Below are positions 1 to 7,077 of a DNA stretch of 7,213 bases, one piece after another. Source of the stretch: Bryobacteraceae bacterium (lineage in GTDB: Bacteria; Acidobacteriota; Terriglobia; Bryobacterales; Bryobacteraceae); NCBI GenBank assembly GCA_025350445.1, contig JANXXV010000282.1, forward strand, positions 1 to 7,213, read 5' to 3'. Made by a program: the position numbers and the translations under genes. The notes beneath the pieces are model-generated. The model did no database searches. It had not been told where the DNA came from and saw nothing but the letters and a program-made list of their open reading frames with translations. How positions within the stretch are numbered: the stretch's first letter is position 1; each line of letters begins with the position of its first letter.

Positions 1-1196
1 AAGATACGGTCCTGGTAGATGGCCAGCTTGGTGTGTTCGAGCAGTTCTTCCGCGTCGTGGCTGGCTTCGACGATTTCGAGCAGATCGCGCACCCAGCCGA
101 CCTGGCCGTCCGGCTGAATTGTCCGGTTCGGGCCACCCTGCTTGTAGGCCCAATGCGCGGCAAGGCCATATTCGTTGGTGCGGTGCATTTCGTGCGTCTT
201 GATCTGCACTTCCACGCGCATCGATCCGCCGTAGATCAGCGAAGTGTGGACGCTTTGGTAGCCGTTCATCTTGGGGGTGGAGATGTAATCCTTGAACTTG
301 CCCGGGATGCACTGCCAGTTGCGGTGGAGCAGGCCGAGCGCGCGATAGCAATCGTCGGCGCTGTCGGTCAGCACGCGGAATGCCATGATATCGGTGATCT
401 GTTCGAAGCTGACGTGGCGTTCGGCGATCTTCTTCCAGATCGAATAGGGATGCTTTTCGCGTCCGGTCACTTCGACCCGCAAGCCCGATTCGGCCAGCGA
501 CTGCTTGATCTCCAACGCAATCTGGCCGACTTGCGCGCCCGCCTGCTCGCGGATCGAGGCAAGCCGCCCGGTGATCGTGGCATAGCCTTCGGGTTCGAGC
601 TGCTCGAACGCCAGCAACTGCATCTCGCGCATATATTCGTACATGCCCACGCGCTCTGCCAGCGGGGCGTAGATATCCATCGTTTCCTTGGCGATGCGGC
701 GGCGCTTGTCGGCGCTCTTGATATAATGCAGCGTACGCATGTTGTGCAGCCGGTCTGCCAGTTTGACAATGATGACGCGTATATCTGTCACCATGGCCAG
801 CAGCATTTTGCGCATGCTCTCCGCCTGCCGTTCTTCGCGGGAGTGCAGGTTGAGCTTACTCAGCTTAGTGACGCCGTCCACGCAGCGCGCCACTTCAGGC
901 CCGAAGCGCTTGCGGATTTCTTCCAGGCTTACCGAGGTGTCTTCCACCACATCGTGCAGCAGCCCCGTCTGCAGGCAGATCATATCCATCTGCATGTCCG
1001 CCAGAATCAGCGTGACGGTAAGCGGGTGAACCATGTAGGGTTCGCCGGAATCCCGCGTCTGGGTTTTATGATGCTCGGCGGCGAAAACGTAGGCGTCGTG
1101 CAGCGGCGCAAGTTCTTCCTGCGGGCGTAACGCCCGGACCTTCGCTTCCAGTTCGCTGTAAAGTTGATCTACCGGCAAGAGGACTCTATCTATCAC
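1..1196 (-). CDS. rel: Bifunctional (p)ppGpp synthetase/hydrolase, RelA/SpoT family (3' end outside the window)
   Basis: This enzyme makes (p)ppGpp from ATP and GTP/GDP and hydrolyses it, controlling the cytoplasmic stringent response. Reading the minus strand from GTG at 1196-1194 gives 398 uninterrupted codons to the left edge. The HD hydrolase domain has all expected metal and catalytic residues: H57, H81-D82 in LLHDVVEDT, E85-D86, D148 and N152 in KLADRLHNMRTL. These sit four positions later than in the streptococcal Rel reference numbering, which supports the start. The synthetase domain follows, with GREKHPYSIWKK, DIMAFRV, FKDYISTPKMNGYQSVHT (Tyr near residue 313), EVQIKTHEMHRTNEYG and AAHWAYK. 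The window ends at DAEELLEHTKLAIYQDRI, just before the TGS domain, so TGS and ACT regions lie outside. The GTG has no well-spaced Shine-Dalgarno; AGGAG lies 17 nt upstream. An in-frame TAG at 1280-1278 bounds the frame and no ATG lies between. The N- and C-terminal parts differ in apparent ancestry (see findings). Confidence 0.96.
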   Translation of the reverse strand, partial: MIDRVLLPVDQLYSELEAKVRALRPQEELAPLHDAYVFAAEHHKTQTRDSGEPYMVHPLTVTLILADMQMDMICLQTGLLHDVVEDTSVSLEEIRKRFGPEVARCVDGVTKLSKLNLHSREERQAESMRKMLLAMVTDIRVIIVKLADRLHNMRTLHYIKSADKRRRIAKETMDIYAPLAERVGMYEYMREMQLLAFEQLEPEGYATITGRLASIREQAGAQVGQIALEIKQSLAESGLRVEVTGREKHPYSIWKKIAERHVSFEQITDIMAFRVLTDSADDCYRALGLLHRNWQCIPGKFKDYISTPKMNGYQSVHTSLIYGGSMRVEVQIKTHEMHRTNEYGLAAHWAYKQGGPNRTIQPDGQVGWVRDLLEIVEASHDAEELLEHTKLAIYQDRI

Positions 1197-1234
1197 TAGG
1201 TTAACCGATGTCGCTCCTGAACCGCTTCCAAGGC

Positions 1235-1261
1235 ATCCTAGTGCGCCGAAACCCCTGTCAA
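1235..1261 (-). promoter_or_regulatory. Candidate sigma-70 promoter for rel
   Basis: The minus strand carries a perfect -35 hexamer TTGACA (1261-1256), a 15-bp spacer, and TAGGAT (1240-1235), which matches four of six -10 positions. Transcription would start near 1228 and give a leader of about 30 nt before the GTG of rel. The spacer is shorter than the optimal 17 bp, so this is a sequence-only guess. Confidence 0.35.
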
Positions 1262-1282
1262 TAAGGCATTTCCCTATCTAAT
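1255..1282 (+). promoter_or_regulatory. Candidate sigma-70 promoter for the TonB-dependent receptor gene
   Basis: The plus strand carries CTGTCA (1255-1260; four of six to TTGACA), a 16-bp spacer, and TCTAAT (1277-1282; five of six to TATAAT). It would start transcription near 1289 and leave a leader of about 95 nt. Its -35 box overlaps the -35 of the candidate rel promoter on the other strand, so the two would be back to back. No clear operator repeat is visible. Weak evidence. Confidence 0.25.
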
Positions 1283-1383
1283 CCAATCCGCCGGTCTATT
1301 GAATTGCACGGAAATGTATGGTCAAATCCAGTCAGGGGCTTCAAGTTCCCGAGAGGGAAGGGTAGCTTGTGAAAGGGAAAAGG

Positions 1384-4300
1384 ATGAAACTGAGGAGTCC
1401 TGTAAAAGCTCTTATTTTGTGTGCCTCACTCGCGGTTTCCAGTTTTGCGCAAACCGCTAACGCCCGCTTGGAAGGAACTGTTCAGGATTCATCCGGCGCC
1501 GTTGTTCCCAGAGTGAAAGTCTTTGTCGTCAATACGAACAATCAGGCGCGGTCTGAAGTTGTGGCGGATGCAGGCGGTTCGTTCGTATTCCCCACTCTTC
1601 AGCCGGGCAAATACAAATTGACCGTTGAAGCCACCGGCTTCCGCGGCTCCGTCGTAAATGGCATTGAACTTTCCGTTGGTGCAACAGTCGCTCAAATTGT
1701 CAACCTGGAAGTTGGCCCGACCATGGAAAGCATCTCCGTCGAAGCCAGTGCGCTCTCCGTTCAGACTACCGACTCCCAGGTATCCAGCGCCGTCATGATG
1801 CGCGACATCGATACTCTTCCGCAACTCGGCCGCAGTCCGCTGACACTGTCGATCTTCCAGCCGGGTGTGCAGATCGACATTCGCACCGGACAGGATTCCA
1901 CTTATTCTCATGTCAACGGATTACGCCAGGGCAGCAACAATTCCAAACTCGACGGAATCGATATCAACGATTCGGTTACCCCCCGGCTTGGACTTTCGCT
2001 CACCGCCGTGAACAGCGATTCCATCGGTGAATTCCGTGTCGTCACCGAAGGTGGAAAGGCCGAATACGGCCGCAGCGCCGGCGCTCAGGTGGAATTGATT
2101 ACCCGCTCCGGCATCAATCTCTATCACGGTTCCGCTTACGACTATCTGCGGAACACCGCGCTAAACGCCAACGACTTTTTTAACAACCAGTCGGGCGGAG
2201 CGGTTCCAAAATACATTCAGAACCTCTTCGGCGCGTCGTTCGGCGGGCCCATCATCCACAACAAGACGTTCATTTTCGGCAACTATCAAGGCTCGCGCAC
2301 GGCCCAGGAAGTAATCCGCAACCGCACGGTGCCAACGGCCCCCGCCAAACAGGGGATCTATCAGTATCGGGCAGCCGGAGCGGTGCAGGCTTACAATTTC
2401 GCGAAAGCGGATCCGCGCGGCATCGGTGTGGATCCGGCGGTGGCGAAACTGTTTGCCGGGTATCCGGCGCCGAATAACAACGACCTGGGCGATGGACTAA
2501 ATTCGGCCGGGTTCCGCTTCAACAATCCGGTGTCGGCAATCAACGATCAATTCACCATCCGCGGCGATCATCACCTGACCGGCAATCACGTATTGTTCCT
2601 GCGCTGGAGCTGGTTCCGCACCTCGTCAACCGACAATTTGAACAACGCCGATGCAAGTTTCCCGGGTCAGCCGCAAGGAACGCAAGGCGGACACCGCTGG
2701 GGCTTCTCCACCGGTTCGAACTGGACCATCAGCCCAACGCTGATCAATGAATTTGTAGTAGGCCACCAGAGCGCCACTTCCGACTTCCTCCGCCCCAATC
2801 GTCCGGCAGGTCCGGCCTACATCACGAATCTTTTCTTCGACATTCCCTATGCGCTGTTTACCTCCGGCCGCAATGCTCCGGTGAACGACATCACGGACAC
2901 CCTCACTAAGGTTTGGAATAAGCACACCTTCAAGGCGGGAGCGAACATCCGGTTCACCACCCTGTTTACATACAACTATGGCGGCGTATATCCCAACGTC
3001 AGCACCGCCTTGGCGAACGGAAATGTGGTTCCGTCGACCGTGGGACCAACCGGCCTCTCCGCCTCCGATCGAAATACGTTCGAACTGCTCTACAACGACG
3101 TGCTCGGCCGCATTGATCAAGTAACGCAGACGTTCTATAGCAACCTGAAGACTTTTCAAGCGGCAGGAACCCCGCGCGTCCGCAACTTTATCCTCAATGA
3201 GAGCGGTTACTTCTTCCAGGACGATTGGCGCTTAAACCGTAAGCTGACTTTGAACCTGGGGATTCGTTACGAGTATTTCGGGCAGCCCCACGAACGCGAT
3301 GGCATTCAGGGTTCTATCGATCAGGCGGCGTCTGTCGGCACCCTGGGCACTTCCACGAATTTGACCGTTGTGCCTGGTGGGCCGCTGTACGGGAAGGATT
3401 GGAACAACTTCGCTCCTCGAATCGGATTCGCGTATGATCCGGGCGGCGATGGCAAGATGGCGATCCGCGGAAACTGGGGTATTTTCTATGACCGGGCCAT
3501 CGGTTCGATCGTGAATTCCGTGGATTCGAACACTCCTGGATTTTCGCAGGCGGTTCCGGTATTCCCCAACCAAAACGGCGGCGATATTCGCCTCAACGAC
3601 AAATACCCACTGCCCGCGCAGCCGCCCGCTCCCATCCCGACTTTGCCGGCCACACGGTCTACAGGTTTGATCCTTATTAACCCGCATCTCCGGGCGGGCT
3701 ACGTTCAGAGCTACGGACTGAATATCCAGCTTGAAATTATGCGCGGAACCATCCTCCAGGCGGGCTACATCGGAAACCGCGGTGTGAAGCTGTTCATGAA
3801 CCAAGACGTCAACCAACCGAAAATCTTTGGGGGCTTTCTGAATGCCTTCAAGGAAATCCAGGCGTTCCAAAACAACAGCGCCACCGAAGTGCCCGTGAGC
3901 AATGTTTTCGTGAAGTTATATGGCACTCCGGCGGCGGCGATTGCCGCTCTGGGTGGGACGAATTTCAGCCGCGGCCTGGTTGGCACCGTAGCTAACACCA
4001 TAGACCGCGGCCAGTACGCCCGCTACGCGGCGCTCGGTATTCCCGCAAACTACCTGCGTAACTTTCCGCAGTTCAACCAAGTGATATTGGGCACCAACAA
4101 TGGACGCTCCGCCTATGATTCGCTCCAGGTGAGCTTGCGCCGAAGCTCCGGCGATTTGCAATGGTCCGCGAACTATACGTGGAGCAAGAGCTTGGACAAC
4201 GTCTCGCTCGAGGGCAACGGATTCACCACGCCGATCGACAATTTTAACTTGGCGCTCAACCGGGCCCGCTCCGATTTCGACCGCCCCCATTCCTTCAATC

Positions 4301-4878
4301 TGTCTGCGTCTTACACAGTTCCCTTTGGAAAGGGGAAACGGTTCGGATACAACATGCCGCGGCTGCTGGATACCGCAATCGGCGGCTGGTCTTTCGGCAT
4401 GTTGCAAATCGCGCAATGCGGACAACCTTTCACCGTCAATTCGCAACGGCTCACCACCGCCGTTAGCGGCGTCCTTGCCGCCGGCACGTTCGCTACTTTC
4501 AGCGGCACGGACCGCAACATCGGCAGCGTGGATAAACGAGGCGCCGGAGTTTACTATTTCAGCCCCGATCAGGTTTCCCGGTTCGGGTTCCCCGGCGCCG
4601 GCGAATTCGGGAATGCGGGCCGCAACGTATTTCGCAACCCGGGCTTCTTCGAAACGGATCTGTCCATGGTGAAAAAATTTGCCATTACCGAGCGCCATGC
4701 CGTCTCGTTCCGCGCCGAAGCTTACAACCTTTTCAATCACCCGAATTTCGGCCTGGCAGCGGCAAACCTGAATCTCAATAACCCGGCCACATTCGGCAGG
4801 TTCAGTCAAACACTGGGCACACAGACCAGTGCCGGCTCGGCGCGGATCATGCAGATGGTTCTCCGCTACGACTTCTAG
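1384..4878 (+). CDS. TonB-dependent outer-membrane receptor, Oar-like, with N-terminal carboxypeptidase-regulatory-like domain
   Basis: A 1164-residue outer-membrane beta-barrel predicted to take up a large substrate with energy from TonB-ExbBD; the substrate cannot be read from the sequence. Residues 1-22 form a signal peptide: a basic start (KLRSPVK), a hydrophobic core, and cleavage after SFA. Residues about 28-110 are a carboxypeptidase-regulatory-like beta-sandwich (EGTVQDSSGAVVP, then GSFVFPTLQPGKYKLTVEATGF). Residues about 120-245 are plug-like, with VNGLRQGSNNSKLDGIDIND, IGEFRVVTEGGKAEYGRSAG and GSAYDYLRNTALNANDFFNN. The remainder is an aromatic-rich barrel ending in MVLRYDF, with the terminal Phe typical of BAM substrates. 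This architecture is expanded in Acidobacteriota and resembles Myxococcus Oar. I chose ATG 1384, with AAAGGG six nt upstream. An in-frame GTG at 1369, also with AAGGG six nt upstream, would add five residues (MKGKR). No partner SusD-like gene is present in the window. The gene is intact and full length for the family. Confidence 0.93.
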   Translation: MKLRSPVKALILCASLAVSSFAQTANARLEGTVQDSSGAVVPRVKVFVVNTNNQARSEVVADAGGSFVFPTLQPGKYKLTVEATGFRGSVVNGIELSVGATVAQIVNLEVGPTMESISVEASALSVQTTDSQVSSAVMMRDIDTLPQLGRSPLTLSIFQPGVQIDIRTGQDSTYSHVNGLRQGSNNSKLDGIDINDSVTPRLGLSLTAVNSDSIGEFRVVTEGGKAEYGRSAGAQVELITRSGINLYHGSAYDYLRNTALNANDFFNNQSGGAVPKYIQNLFGASFGGPIIHNKTFIFGNYQGSRTAQEVIRNRTVPTAPAKQGIYQYRAAGAVQAYNFAKADPRGIGVDPAVAKLFAGYPAPNNNDLGDGLNSAGFRFNNPVSAINDQFTIRGDHHLTGNHVLFLRWSWFRTSSTDNLNNADASFPGQPQGTQGGHRWGFSTGSNWTISPTLINEFVVGHQSATSDFLRPNRPAGPAYITNLFFDIPYALFTSGRNAPVNDITDTLTKVWNKHTFKAGANIRFTTLFTYNYGGVYPNVSTALANGNVVPSTVGPTGLSASDRNTFELLYNDVLGRIDQVTQTFYSNLKTFQAAGTPRVRNFILNESGYFFQDDWRLNRKLTLNLGIRYEYFGQPHERDGIQGSIDQAASVGTLGTSTNLTVVPGGPLYGKDWNNFAPRIGFAYDPGGDGKMAIRGNWGIFYDRAIGSIVNSVDSNTPGFSQAVPVFPNQNGGDIRLNDKYPLPAQPPAPIPTLPATRSTGLILINPHLRAGYVQSYGLNIQLEIMRGTILQAGYIGNRGVKLFMNQDVNQPKIFGGFLNAFKEIQAFQNNSATEVPVSNVFVKLYGTPAAAIAALGGTNFSRGLVGTVANTIDRGQYARYAALGIPANYLRNFPQFNQVILGTNNGRSAYDSLQVSLRRSSGDLQWSANYTWSKSLDNVSLEGNGFTTPIDNFNLALNRARSDFDRPHSFNLSASYTVPFGKGKRFGYNMPRLLDTAIGGWSFGMLQIAQCGQPFTVNSQRLTTAVSGVLAAGTFATFSGTDRNIGSVDKRGAGVYYFSPDQVSRFGFPGAGEFGNAGRNVFRNPGFFETDLSMVKKFAITERHAVSFRAEAYNLFNHPNFGLAAANLNLNNPATFGRFSQTLGTQTSAGSARIMQMVLRYDF

Positions 4879-4956
4879 CTTTCATCCGCCACCGCGGCCG
4901 GGAACGTGCTGTCTCCAGCCGCAAACCTCTTCAATCTTTGCCTTTCGCCGCGTCCT

Positions 4957-4976
4957 TACAATAATCTGGAACTTTT
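4957..4976 (+). promoter_or_regulatory. Possible promoter elements upstream of the sigma factor operon
   Basis: The gap 4879-5021 must hold the operon promoter unless there is read-through from the receptor gene. Two partial signals are visible: TACAAT at 4957-4962, five of six to a sigma-70 -10 box but without a good -35, and GGAACTTTT at 4968-4976, resembling the GGAAC -35 core of many ECF promoters, which would fit autoregulation. I see no convincing matching -10 for the latter and no rho-independent terminator after the receptor gene. Confidence 0.22.
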
Positions 4977-5021
4977 CCGGGCTCTTCACGGAATACCAGT
5001 TATCAGCCCCATGAGACGCAG

Positions 5022-5582
5022 ATGACGGGTTTCCTCAATCATACGGACGACTCGCTTCTGCGTCTTGCGAAGAACGGCCGGGAAGATGCCTTCGTCGAAT
5101 TGTACCGGCGCAGGCAGGTGCAGATCTATAAGTTCGCACTGCACATGTCCGGCAGCTCGGCGGTAGCGGAGGAAGTGACGCAGGAGGTTTTCATGAGCCT
5201 GATTCGCAACACCGACGGTTTCGACGCCGCTCGCGGATCGCTGGCCGGGTATCTTTATGGAATCGCCCGCAATCACGTGTTGCGCGTGCTGGAACGCGAC
5301 CGTCCGTACGTCGCCATGGAGGACGATTCGGTGGCGTCCACCGGTGAAACGCCGCTGAGCGATCTGACGCGGAGCGAGACCATACAATCCGTCCGCCAGG
5401 CAGTGCTGAGCCTCCCCCCGAACTACCGCGAAGTGGTGGTGCTGTGCGATTTGCAGGAGATCGGCTACGCCGAAGCCGCTGGTCTGCTGAACGTTCCGGT
5501 GGGAACCGTGCGGTCGCGCTTGAGCCCCGGCCGCGCGATGTTGGTGGATAAGTTGCGGGTGTGTTCGAGGTGCATTGCATGA
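5022..5582 (+). CDS. RNA polymerase sigma factor, sigma-70 family, ECF type
   Basis: A 186-residue alternative sigma factor with only regions 2 and 4, which directs core RNA polymerase to a specific promoter set. Region 2 spans about residues 23-92: DAFVELYRRR, then VAEEVTQEVFMSLIR and GYLYGIARNHVLRVLER, the usual core-binding and -10-melting helices. A short acidic linker follows (about 98-122). Region 4 spans about 131-178: LPPNYREVVVLCDLQEIGYA, then EAAGLLNVPVGTVRSRL, the helix-turn-helix that reads the -35 box. The length is normal for the ECF class. The ATG at 5022 has only a weak GAGA five nt upstream; an ATG at 5011 is in another frame. After the recognition helix the usual basic RLxRGR stretch reads RLSPGR (P169). 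The C-terminus ends CSRCIA, and these codons also hold the Shine-Dalgarno of the next gene. The stop overlaps the next start (ATGA), implying translational coupling to the membrane protein that probably restrains it. Confidence 0.94.
   Translation: MTGFLNHTDDSLLRLAKNGREDAFVELYRRRQVQIYKFALHMSGSSAVAEEVTQEVFMSLIRNTDGFDAARGSLAGYLYGIARNHVLRVLERDRPYVAMEDDSVASTGETPLSDLTRSETIQSVRQAVLSLPPNYREVVVLCDLQEIGYAEAAGLLNVPVGTVRSRLSPGRAMLVDKLRVCSRCIA
5567..5572 (+). promoter_or_regulatory. Shine-Dalgarno that fixes the start of the membrane protein gene
   Basis: GAGGTG lies six nt before ATG 5579 and inside the last codons of the sigma factor gene. It favours ATG 5579 over the in-frame GTG at 5561, which has no comparable site, and it explains the 4-bp ATGA overlap. 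Confidence 0.6.
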
Positions 5583-6121
5583 AACCAAGCGATGAAGAAG
5601 CCCTGCTGGCCGGACTGCGGGCATTGCGGGAGAAGACGGTCGAAGACGTTCCTCCGGCATCGGTGGAGGCGGTGTTGCTGACTGAGTTCCGGCGCCGCCA
5701 AACACGCCGCCGTATGCCGTTCTTGTGGATCGGTCTCGCGGCAGCGGCCGCCGTGTTGGTTGCCGTCGCGGTGGACAATCACCACCCGATTCCGGAGGTT
5801 CCGGCCCCCCCGGTCGTAGTTCAGCGGGCGCCGGACCCTCCCGCGCCGGCACCGGTGCGTCAGGCAAACCGGCGGGTCCCGCGCCCGCAACACAAGCCCG
5901 CGCCGATTGCTCAGGAAGTGGCCACGGAGTTTCTGGCCATGCCCTACGCGCCCAGGTTCACCGCCGAAGACCGGGGGCTACTGGTTCGCGTGCGGCTGCC
6001 AAGGGAATCCATGCGCAGTTTGGGACTGCCAGTGAATCAGGACCGCATAGTCCAGTCAGTAAAGGCGGACGTGCTGATCGGCGAGGACGGCATCGCCAGA
6101 GCAATTCGTTTTGTTCAGTAA
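5579..6121 (+). CDS. Single-pass membrane protein, probable anti-sigma factor of the upstream ECF sigma factor
   Basis: A 180-residue protein of likely N-in topology. Residues 1-45 are cytoplasmic, with a short charged helical start (DEEALLAGLRALREK) and a basic RRRQTRRR cluster next to the membrane. Residues 46-65 are one transmembrane helix (MPFLWIGLAAAAAVLVAVAV). Residues about 70-112 are a Pro/Ala/Arg-rich extracytoplasmic stretch. The C-terminal region, about 125-180, holds RFTAEDRGLLVRVRLP, a LGLPV turn and VLIGEDGIARAIRFVQ. I recall this C-terminal motif from many acidobacterial proteins encoded next to ECF sigma genes, but not a solved function. No HxxxCxxC zinc motif of classical ZAS anti-sigma factors is present. 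The anti-sigma role is inferred from the topology, the 4-bp overlap with the sigma gene and the short cytoplasmic helix; a direct sigma interaction is not shown by sequence. An alternative is an envelope sensor without sigma binding. Confidence 0.85.
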   Translation: MKPSDEEALLAGLRALREKTVEDVPPASVEAVLLTEFRRRQTRRRMPFLWIGLAAAAAVLVAVAVDNHHPIPEVPAPPVVVQRAPDPPAPAPVRQANRRVPRPQHKPAPIAQEVATEFLAMPYAPRFTAEDRGLLVRVRLPRESMRSLGLPVNQDRIVQSVKADVLIGEDGIARAIRFVQ

Positions 6122-6144
6122 TGCAAGTTTGGGGCTGAAATCAT

Positions 6145-6150
6145 AAGGAG
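6145..6150 (+). promoter_or_regulatory. Strong Shine-Dalgarno for the secreted protein gene
   Basis: AAGGAG lies nine nt before ATG 6160. It is the strongest ribosome-binding site in this operon, stronger than those of the sigma and membrane protein genes, which fits higher synthesis of the exported third product from a shared message. Confidence 0.6.
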
Positions 6151-6159
6151 AGTAACAAG

Positions 6160-7077
6160 ATGAGCAAAAAATGGATGATTGCGGGCGCGGTTTCGGCCCT
6201 GATAACGAGCGCGGCCTTCGCGCAGGAACAGCGGCGGATGATTTTTGCACAGGCCATCCCCGCGACGGGCGCCGCGATTCCGGCCGAGGTAATGGTGGTC
6301 AGTGGAGCGGGAATAATGGAAGGAACCGCTCAGTTTCTTTCCGCGGAAATGAGCTTTGAAGGCCCGCCGGTCAAGGGTGCGCCCTATTCAGCCGAAGCGG
6401 TCACGGAGACGACACAGATCCTCGGCGACGGCAACCGGATAGCGCGCAAAACCAGTGCGTCGCTCTATCGTGATACCGAGGGCCGTACACGCCGCGAACA
6501 GTCGCTTCCCGCAGCGGGTCCCTGGGCCACCAGCGGGACGCCACCAGTGAGTGTGTTCATCAACGATCCTGTAGCCGGCATGAACTATATCTTGGACTTG
6601 AACAGGAAAACCGCGCATAAAAGACCCGCGGGCAAATTTGTTGCAGGCCTGGCGGCGAAATCTAGTGCTTATAACAAGGTGATGAGCGTCCGTCTCGAAG
6701 CCGGAGGAGAAGTAAAGCCGTCTGCCCCGCAAGCGAAGGAAGAAAATCTTCCGGCCCAACTAATTGAAGGGGTACAAGCCGAAGGAACCCGCACCACGAT
6801 AAGGATTCCCGCCGGCGAGGTTGGCAACGACCTTCCCATCGACATCGTTTCCGAGCGCTGGTATTCGCCGGAATTGAAGATCGTAATCCTGTCTAAGCAT
6901 AGCGATCCGCGCATGGGCGAAACCGTCTACAAGCTCAAGGGCATCCAGAGAGCCGAGCCATCCCGCTCCCTGTTCGAATTACCCGCCGACTACACCATAG
7001 CGGACGAATCCAATCCCGAGGCGCTACGCCAGCAGAAGTTGATGGTGGAAAAGATGATCCTTGAGCACAAGCAGTAA
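6160..7077 (+). CDS. Secreted protein of unknown function, third gene of the sigma factor operon
   Basis: A 305-residue exported protein. Residues 1-21 are a Sec signal peptide (SKKW, a hydrophobic core, then AAFA before QEQ). Two conserved-looking blocks stand out. The first, about 78-125, reads APYSAEAVTETTQILGDGNR, then YRDTEGRTRREQSLP. The second, about 200-285, reads IEGVQAEGTRTTIRIPAGE, then DIVSERWYSPELKIVILSKH and ERSLFELPADYTI-like text (here SRSLFELPADYTI). I recall both from proteins abundant in Acidobacteriota, usually annotated hypothetical. They do not reveal a catalytic site, and no lipobox Cys, further membrane helix or anchoring motif is visible, so a periplasmic or extracellular location is likely. 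The gene lies 38 nt after the membrane protein gene on the same strand, so it is probably co-transcribed and may sense or modulate the envelope signal handled by the sigma/membrane pair, or be a main output of it. Function is unassigned. Confidence 0.85.
   Translation: MSKKWMIAGAVSALITSAAFAQEQRRMIFAQAIPATGAAIPAEVMVVSGAGIMEGTAQFLSAEMSFEGPPVKGAPYSAEAVTETTQILGDGNRIARKTSASLYRDTEGRTRREQSLPAAGPWATSGTPPVSVFINDPVAGMNYILDLNRKTAHKRPAGKFVAGLAAKSSAYNKVMSVRLEAGGEVKPSAPQAKEENLPAQLIEGVQAEGTRTTIRIPAGEVGNDLPIDIVSERWYSPELKIVILSKHSDPRMGETVYKLKGIQRAEPSRSLFELPADYTIADESNPEALRQQKLMVEKMILEHKQ

Noticed and set aside
33..1130. Long plus-strand open frame of 365 codons at the left end
   Set aside because: It is antisense to rel, whose minus-strand translation carries every expected Rel motif. 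The plus-strand product has low-complexity composition rich in His, Val and Asp and no recognisable domain.
1369..1383. GTG 1369 as the receptor start
   Set aside because: It is possible, with AAGGG six nt upstream, but ATG 1384 has an equally placed AAAGGG, a more common start codon and gives a clean signal peptide. It is kept only as an alternative.
3916..4809. Minus-strand open frame of 297 codons inside the receptor gene, with several shorter ones
   Set aside because: All lie within the well-supported receptor reading frame, show shadow-like composition and have no family features.
4986..5867. Minus-strand open frame of 293 codons across the sigma/membrane protein genes
   Set aside because: The plus strand encodes clear sigma regions 2 and 4 and a membrane protein here. 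The minus-strand product is Pro/Arg/His-rich without a domain.
5725..6138. Plus-strand 137-codon open frame overlapping the membrane protein gene
   Set aside because: It is an out-of-frame reading of GC-rich DNA giving Gly/Arg/Ser-rich text. The overlapping frame has the membrane helix and a good ribosome-binding site.
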